From NCBI GenBank assembly GCA_023391335.1, contig JAEWBG010000101.1:1-64000 (forward strand): 64,000 bases of DNA. Direction: 5' to 3'. The stretch comes from Pseudomonadota bacterium. GTDB lineage: Bacteria; Pseudomonadota; Gammaproteobacteria; Steroidobacterales; Steroidobacteraceae. Positions 59,557 through 64,000 of the stretch are shown here, in pieces; the first letter of the stretch is position 1; each line of letters begins with the position of its first letter. The notes below the pieces were generated by a model, which saw only the letters and a program-made list of their open reading frames with translations, made no database searches and was not told the origin of the DNA. The translations under genes and the position numbers were made by a program.

Positions 59557-60096
59557 TCAAGCCGCTGCCGCGTGATACTCCAATACACCGGCGACTGCGT
59601 GAACTACCGATGCAATTCGCACCGCACTTTGGATGGCCTCGCGGCCCACTGCACCCTCGCGCAGTTTCTTTTCGTGCGAGGACACACACATCCCGCACCC
59701 GTTTACCGCCGAAACCGCGAGAGACAGCAATTCGAAATCCAACTTGTCGATTCCGGGATTGCCGATCACGTTCATGCGCAACCGCGCCGGCATGGTCTGA
59801 TATTCGCGATCCTCTACGAGATGGAGGAAGCGGTAATAGATGTTGTTCATGCCCATGATCGCAGCCGCCGCACGAGCCGCATTGATGGACTGCTCATCGA
59901 GCTGCGGCGTTGCCCACGCCTCGATGCCCTGCGTCAACTCCACATTGCGGGCCGCAATGGCAGTCGCAAGTGCAATCATTGCGATCTGCTTTTCATTCAG
60001 ACCAGGTGCACCTGTCGGCGCCAGCACGCTACCCAGATTCAGCTTCAGGTCACGTGCGTAGTCAGGAATTCGGTCACGAATTAAATCCAGGGACAT
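59557..60096 (-). CDS. ahpD: Alkyl hydroperoxide reductase AhpD
   Basis: The 179-residue protein is an AhpD-type thiol protein. NGCGMCVSSHEKKL carries the CxxC and the nearby His of the carboxymuconolactone-decarboxylase-like active site, and MGMNNIYYRFLHLVE is typical of AhpD. It recycles AhpC with lipoyl-based electrons in mycobacteria. It lies 96 bases downstream of ahpC, on the same strand. Confidence 0.95.
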   Translation of the reverse strand: MSLDLIRDRIPDYARDLKLNLGSVLAPTGAPGLNEKQIAMIALATAIAARNVELTQGIEAWATPQLDEQSINAARAAAAIMGMNNIYYRFLHLVEDREYQTMPARLRMNVIGNPGIDKLDFELLSLAVSAVNGCGMCVSSHEKKLREGAVGREAIQSAVRIASVVHAVAGVLEYHAAAA

Positions 60097-60192
60097 GGCT
60101 TCTCCTAATGAACGGGCTGGGGGCTTGGGGCTGGAGCCGGAGGTGAAGAGCTTTCTTTTGCTCCAGCCTCCAGTCTCCAGCCATTGTCGTGT

Positions 60193-60732
60193 TTACGCTG
60201 CCTTCAGCGTGTCTTCGCCCTTCTTCCAATTGCAGGGGCACAGCTCGTCCGTCTGCAGTGCATCGAGCACGCGAATCACTTCTTCGGGGCTACGGCCGAC
60301 GTTCAAATCGGTAACGTAGACGAAACGCACCACGTTCTCAGGATCGACGATGAAGGTCGCACGCTGTGCAACGCCCGCTTCAGGATCGAGGATGCCGAGC
60401 GCGCTCGAGAGTTCACGCTTGATGTCCGAGAGCATCGGGAACGGCAGGTTGCGCAGTTCCTCTTTGTCCTTGCGCCAAGCAAGGTGAACGAACTCGGAAT
60501 CCGTGCTCACGCCGTATACAACTGCATCACGATCGTTGAACTCGCGATTGAGCTTGCCGAATGCGGCAATTTCCGTCGGGCACACGAAAGTGAAGTCCTT
60601 CGGCCAGAAGAACACGACTTTCCACTTTCCCTTATGCGTGTCCTGATCGAAGTTCTGAAACGCGTTGTTCAAGTCGTTGGAGACGACACCCGTCAACGAA
60701 AACTGCGGAAATTTCTGTCCAATAGCTAGCAT
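60193..60732 (-). CDS. ahpC: Peroxiredoxin AhpC, AhpD-dependent type
   Basis: The 179-residue protein has the peroxidatic cysteine in DFTFVCPTEI and two C-terminal cysteines in DELCPCNWKKGE. Such a C-terminal pair is known from mycobacterial AhpC, which works with AhpD rather than AhpF; the adjacent ahpD agrees. It detoxifies hydrogen and organic peroxides. The divergent oxyR and the OxyR site (60852-60888) between them explain its control. Confidence 0.95.
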   Translation of the reverse strand: MLAIGQKFPQFSLTGVVSNDLNNAFQNFDQDTHKGKWKVVFFWPKDFTFVCPTEIAAFGKLNREFNDRDAVVYGVSTDSEFVHLAWRKDKEELRNLPFPMLSDIKRELSSALGILDPEAGVAQRATFIVDPENVVRFVYVTDLNVGRSPEEVIRVLDALQTDELCPCNWKKGEDTLKAA

Positions 60733-60851
60733 GATTAAACCTCGTCTGTGATCCCGTCTGTAATCTCAAGGAACCGATCTGCGCGGCCCGTCTTCATCGA
60801 GCCTGCTGCAGCGTCGAAACGAATGATGGGGATCGAGGTTCTCTTTCACCA

Positions 60852-60888
60852 ATCGATTGTTCTAAACTCTTCGATAGGCATCCCCTAT
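60852..60888. promoter_or_regulatory. OxyR binding site between ahpC and oxyR
   Basis: The four-element OxyR pattern (ATAG-N7-CTAT-N7-ATAG-N7-CTAT) is present as ATCG-N7-TAAA-N7-ATAG-N7-CTAT with exact 7-base spacings. The second half is perfect (ATAGGCATCCCCTAT). It lies 14 bases before the oxyR start and 120 bases before the ahpC start, so it can serve both genes. Confidence 0.8.
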
Positions 60889-60902
60889 CGCTGGTTGTCT
60901 CC

Positions 60903-61799
60903 ATGAATTTGCGCGATTTGCGTTATCTCGTTGCACTTGCGGATACGCGCCATTTCGGGCGTGCGGCGCAGCGCTGCCACGTGAGTCAGCCGACGCTGTC
61001 GGCACAGATCAAGAAGTTGGAGAACTATTTGGGCGTGCAACTGATCGAGCGCCATCCGCGCCGTGTTGCATTGACTGAAACCGGCGCGAAGATCGTGCCG
61101 CTCGCGCGCCGCATGATTCAAGAGAGCGACGAGATCATCTCCTTAGCGCGCAATGAACACGATCCGCTTTCGGGTCGGCTGAATGTCGCATTAATACCGA
61201 CAGTGGGGCCCTATCTGTTGCCCTTGGTCACTCGGCGCCTGCGCAAGCAACTGCCCCGCTTGAAACTGATGTTGTACGAATATCAAACCGAACCGTTGCT
61301 GGAAAAGCTCAGAGCAGGCGACATCGATCTTGGGGTGCTCGCGCTGCCGGTGAATCTCGACGGCTTGGACTCAAGGGATCTGTACGTTGAACCCTTTACG
61401 CTCGCCGTTCCGAACTCGAGTCCTATCGCGAAGAAGCCGCACGTCAAGCTCGAAGACATCGCAGACGAGACGTTACTCCTGCTCGAAGACGGGCACTGTT
61501 TACGCGATCAAGCGCTGGATGTGTGCAGCCGCATCGATGTACGCGAGAGCGATGATTACCGCGCGACGAGCTTGGAGACCCTTAGACAAATGGTGGCCGC
61601 GGGTCTCGGTGTCACCCTGCTGCCCGAGCTTGCGACCCGTGGGCCATTTGGTTCTGGTCAAGGCCTCGCAGTGAAAGCATTTTCGAAACCTGTGCCGTCG
61701 CGGACCGTTGGAGCTGTATGGAGAAAAAGCAGCACTCGAGGCGAGGCGCTCAAAGCCGTGTGCGATGTGATCCACGACACGATGACTGAACAAAAATGA
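60903..61799 (+). CDS. oxyR: Peroxide-sensing LysR-family regulator OxyR
   Basis: The 298-residue protein has an N-terminal LysR helix-turn-helix (FGRAAQRCHVSQPTLSAQIKK) and a C-terminal regulatory domain with the redox pair in GHCLRDQALDVC (the two OxyR cysteines), which forms a disulfide on peroxide exposure. It is divergent from ahpC with an OxyR site between them, so autoregulation is likely. The stop overlaps the next start (ATGA). Confidence 0.95.
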   Translation: MNLRDLRYLVALADTRHFGRAAQRCHVSQPTLSAQIKKLENYLGVQLIERHPRRVALTETGAKIVPLARRMIQESDEIISLARNEHDPLSGRLNVALIPTVGPYLLPLVTRRLRKQLPRLKLMLYEYQTEPLLEKLRAGDIDLGVLALPVNLDGLDSRDLYVEPFTLAVPNSSPIAKKPHVKLEDIADETLLLLEDGHCLRDQALDVCSRIDVRESDDYRATSLETLRQMVAAGLGVTLLPELATRGPFGSGQGLAVKAFSKPVPSRTVGAVWRKSSTRGEALKAVCDVIHDTMTEQK

Positions 61800-62233
61800 C
61801 CCAGTGGCACTCACGTCTGGTTGCGGTTTTCTTCGCTGTCCTCTCAGTGTCTGCGTGCGAACGTCGCGCGGCACTGGAAGTACGGGATGCGAGGTCGGGT
61901 GCGCTACCTCCCACTGCGACGGTGGGTGCGGCATACATGACGATCGAATCGAGTACGCCAGATGAACTTCTTGCTGCCGAGACACCGATCGCACAGTCAG
62001 TGGAGTTTCACACGACTCAGAATGCCGACGGCATGATGCAGATGCGCGAGTTGCCACATGTCGCGATCGGCGCCGGCGAACCGTTCAAGTTTTCTCCGGG
62101 CGCCAATCACATGATGCTCATGGGCCTACGCCAACCATTGGTGGCAGGCAGCACGTTTCCGATGACGCTGCATTTCAAGCAGGCCGGCGCCATCGCGGTC
62201 ACCGTCGAGGTTCGCAATGACCCTGGCGAGTGA
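61796..62233 (+). CDS. PCuAC-family periplasmic copper chaperone
   Basis: The 145-residue protein has a lipoprotein-like signal (LSVSAC, Cys20). The mature part has the PCuAC copper motif: His in VEFHTT, Met-rich NADGMMQMREL, and HMMLMGL with the late His/Met ligands. It probably delivers Cu(I) to cytochrome oxidase. The start overlaps oxyR, and the gene runs on into the esterase gene (overlap 17 bases). Confidence 0.9.
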   Translation: MTQWHSRLVAVFFAVLSVSACERRAALEVRDARSGALPPTATVGAAYMTIESSTPDELLAAETPIAQSVEFHTTQNADGMMQMRELPHVAIGAGEPFKFSPGANHMMLMGLRQPLVAGSTFPMTLHFKQAGAIAVTVEVRNDPGE

Positions 62234-63470
62234 ACCGCTCGCGCCGGGCGAGTTGCATGACGAACAAGTTGTCGCGCTACTTCGGGCGGGCACGCACGCC
62301 CATGCGTTGAGCGCATTCTTCGGCGAGCGCGAATATCGAGAGCTTTCGCATCTCGCACGCCTCGCCGCAACTCGACACGATCCGCACGGCACGCGCGTTT
62401 ATATCCTGCCTGGGATCATGGGTTCGAGGTTGGGCACTCGCACGCGAGAGCTGCCGCTCCTCTGGCTGCATCCCGGCGCCGTAATGCAAGGCGCATTGAT
62501 GCATCTCGCGTTGCCGGGAACGCACACGATGATGGCGCTCGGCGTGATGCTGCCGGCGTATTTGAAGATGCGTTTGTGGCTGGAGATCTCGGGCTTTCGT
62601 CCCGCACTACATGGGTTCGACTGGCGGTGCGATATCGATTCGCTTGCGAACCAGCTAATCGCACGCATCGAACAAGCCAACGACAAACGCATCATGCTCG
62701 TCGGCCACAGCATGGGCGGTCTCGTCGCGCGAGCCGCACTCGGAATCCAAAAGCGCATCGAGATCGAACGCGTCGTCCAACTGGGCGCGCCGAATCACGG
62801 ATCGTTTGCGCCCGTGTTGGCCATGCGAGCGAGCTATCCGACCGTACGCAAACTTGCAGCACTCGACCGAAGTCATTCGGCCGAAGAAATCGCGGAGAAG
62901 GTATTTCGTACGCTACCGGGAATTTACGACCTATTTCCGGATTCATTAAGAACGGGCGATGCGGATCTGTTCGACATCAGCAACTGGCCCGTCGACGCGC
63001 TCACGCCCGATCGCGATTTATTACTAAAGGCGCGCAGTTCTCGAGTGCATCTGCCGCGAGCCGACGCACGATGTCATTCCATCGTGGGGGTTGCGCAAGA
63101 GACGGTGATTGCAGCAAACCTTCGCGACAACCAATTCGAGTATTCCGTTGCTTGCAACGGCGATGGCACCGTGCCGCTGGAACGGGCGATTTGGAGCGGG
63201 GCGCAGCATTGGTACTCGAGCGAGAATCACGGCGCGCTGCCCACCAACGAATCCGTTCTTGGCGGTCTCGTCGATCTCCTGCGTAACGGCAAGACTGAAC
63301 GCCTCTCTCGCGAACCATCGGGTTCGAACGAAATCATCCGCCGCATCGCCGATATGGAATTGCGCGCGCACGCACGCCACAAAGTGGCCTGGGATTCTTT
63401 GAGCATCGACAGTCGGCGTCGCATTCTCGAACCGATGTTCACGTCGGAGTTTCTCGCGCCGGATTGTTGA
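62217..63470 (+). CDS. Alpha/beta-hydrolase, lipase/PGAP1-like esterase
   Basis: The 417-residue protein carries YILPGIMGSRLGTR (oxyanion-hole region) and the nucleophile elbow VGHSMGGLVARAALG near residue 165, then VVQLGAPNHGSFAPVLAMR. The pattern is that of lipase class 3/PGAP1/lecithin:cholesterol acyltransferase-like hydrolases; a late GDGTVPLERAIW provides the Asp and the His follows in ENHGALP. No signal peptide is obvious, so it may be cytosolic. The substrate is unknown. It overlaps the PCuAC gene. Confidence 0.88.
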   Translation: MTLASEPLAPGELHDEQVVALLRAGTHAHALSAFFGEREYRELSHLARLAATRHDPHGTRVYILPGIMGSRLGTRTRELPLLWLHPGAVMQGALMHLALPGTHTMMALGVMLPAYLKMRLWLEISGFRPALHGFDWRCDIDSLANQLIARIEQANDKRIMLVGHSMGGLVARAALGIQKRIEIERVVQLGAPNHGSFAPVLAMRASYPTVRKLAALDRSHSAEEIAEKVFRTLPGIYDLFPDSLRTGDADLFDISNWPVDALTPDRDLLLKARSSRVHLPRADARCHSIVGVAQETVIAANLRDNQFEYSVACNGDGTVPLERAIWSGAQHWYSSENHGALPTNESVLGGLVDLLRNGKTERLSREPSGSNEIIRRIADMELRAHARHKVAWDSLSIDSRRRILEPMFTSEFLAPDC

Positions 63471-63695
63471 CGCGCTTACGTCAAAGCGCGCGGGCTCGCT
63501 GCATCGATTTCGTGCAATGCGTTTCGGCATCGGCAGAACTCTGCCGCCGACACTGCAAAACTGCGACCGGCTCGTTGATCTCGTTCTATTAAGCACGCAC
63601 TCCTGAGGACGATAGCCTACACAGGCAATGCGTTTCGCTGCGCATCACGCGCGCGTTGCGAATGCCCTTATGGATTATTGCTAGATGGAGCGCGT

Positions 63696-64000
63696 GTGTC
63701 TGATTCGATCGTGCAACGAACATCGCGACTACTCACGGCAGCGTTGATGCTGGCGTTGAGCACCAGTTGCGGAGGTGGAGGTGGCGGCGGCACCCAGAGT
63801 GCGAGCACACCGAGCGGTGTTGCTATCCCGCCCCCTTCGCCAACACCACAGCGTCCGGTGGACCAATCGGATCTCGATATCGCGCAGGCGACCTTTGGCG
63901 AGAAGCCGCGAACACCGAATGGCTTCTACAGCGATGCGAAGCCGTCTGGGTATCAATATGTCTCCACGATGCAGCTAAAGAATGCCGACATCGATCCGTC
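63696..64000 (+). CDS. Lipoprotein of unknown function, 3' end cut by window edge
   Basis: From GTG 63696 (GGAG six bases upstream) the frame is open to the right edge, about 101 residues. It begins with a basic N-terminus, a hydrophobic stretch and a lipobox LSTSC followed by seven glycines. A Pro/Ser/Thr-rich linker and acidic text (DQSDLDIAQATFGEKP) follow. The poly-Gly after the lipobox Cys is a frequent spacer in outer-membrane lipoproteins. The function lies beyond the window. Confidence 0.75.
   Translation, partial: MSDSIVQRTSRLLTAALMLALSTSCGGGGGGGTQSASTPSGVAIPPPSPTPQRPVDQSDLDIAQATFGEKPRTPNGFYSDAKPSGYQYVSTMQLKNADIDP

Overview
The window reads as a chromosomal segment of a gammaproteobacterium of moderately high GC. 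Markers are a minCDE cluster, an OxyR/AhpC/AhpD peroxide module, YajQ, RsmC and RsuA-type rRNA enzymes, an lpiA(mprF)-acvB pair and a CysAWT-type sulfate importer. The gene content and the crowded intergenic repeats suggest the Xanthomonadales/Nevskiales/Steroidobacter neighbourhood, but that placement is inference. There is no rRNA, no tRNA that I can see, no prophage and no CRISPR array. Genes sit on both strands in short operons.

Left part (1-16 kb): a partial REP-associated tyrosine transposase (RAYT) runs off the left edge beside six TGGGTGTCC repeats. Next come minC-minD-minE on the minus strand. Divergent from them is a compact four-gene plus-strand operon (3.4-9.3 kb): a zinc-ribbon-rich TackOD1-type protein with a degenerate GGDEF domain, a processive family 2 glycosyltransferase, a TolC-type outer-membrane channel fused to a GH18-like glycosidase domain, and a HlyD-type adaptor. 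Together they look like a self-contained machine that makes, trims and exports a polysaccharide. It may be gated by c-di-GMP, because the RxxD I-site is kept while the GGDEF active site is lost. This is the best candidate for an undescribed system. An OsmC protein, a LytS/LytTR two-component pair, an acyltransferase and small secreted or membrane proteins follow.

Middle (16-44 kb): a BlaI/M56 (BlaR1-like) regulator-protease pair with its own dyad operators, lgt, an AraC-VOC pair, a TPR lipoprotein-like protein, LysE, MgtC, two GFA proteins, a metallo-beta-lactamase-fold hydrolase, a 1032-residue MASE1-CHASE-PAS hybrid kinase, an AEC transporter, a HAD phosphatase, rsmC-rsuA, an SDR, mprF-acvB (lysyl-phosphatidylglycerol synthesis and hydrolysis), a MocR-type aminotransferase, a DUF4168 protein, a LigB-type dioxygenase and an OmpR/HAMP-PAS kinase pair.

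Right part (44-64 kb): a four-gene sulfate ABC operon whose ATPase carries a C-terminal universal-stress-protein-like domain, a stand-alone HerA-like ATPase, OmpA/DUF4398 lipoproteins, an oxidoreductase, a RelE/NadS toxin-antitoxin pair, YajQ, NUDIX-NDH-2, ahpC-ahpD divergent from oxyR with a clear OxyR site between them, a PCuAC copper chaperone overlapping an esterase, and a lipoprotein cut by the right edge.

The intergenic DNA is unusually repeat-rich. At four places there are arrays of tiny GA...TC hairpins with different stems, separated by a conserved AGGAAGG/CCTTCCT-like spacer. Elsewhere there are a 130-bp tandem repeat containing long inverted arms, duplicated REP-like clusters, and several interspersed word-like repeats. 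Gene spans quoted below use the start codon I judge most likely, which is often inside the longest open frame.
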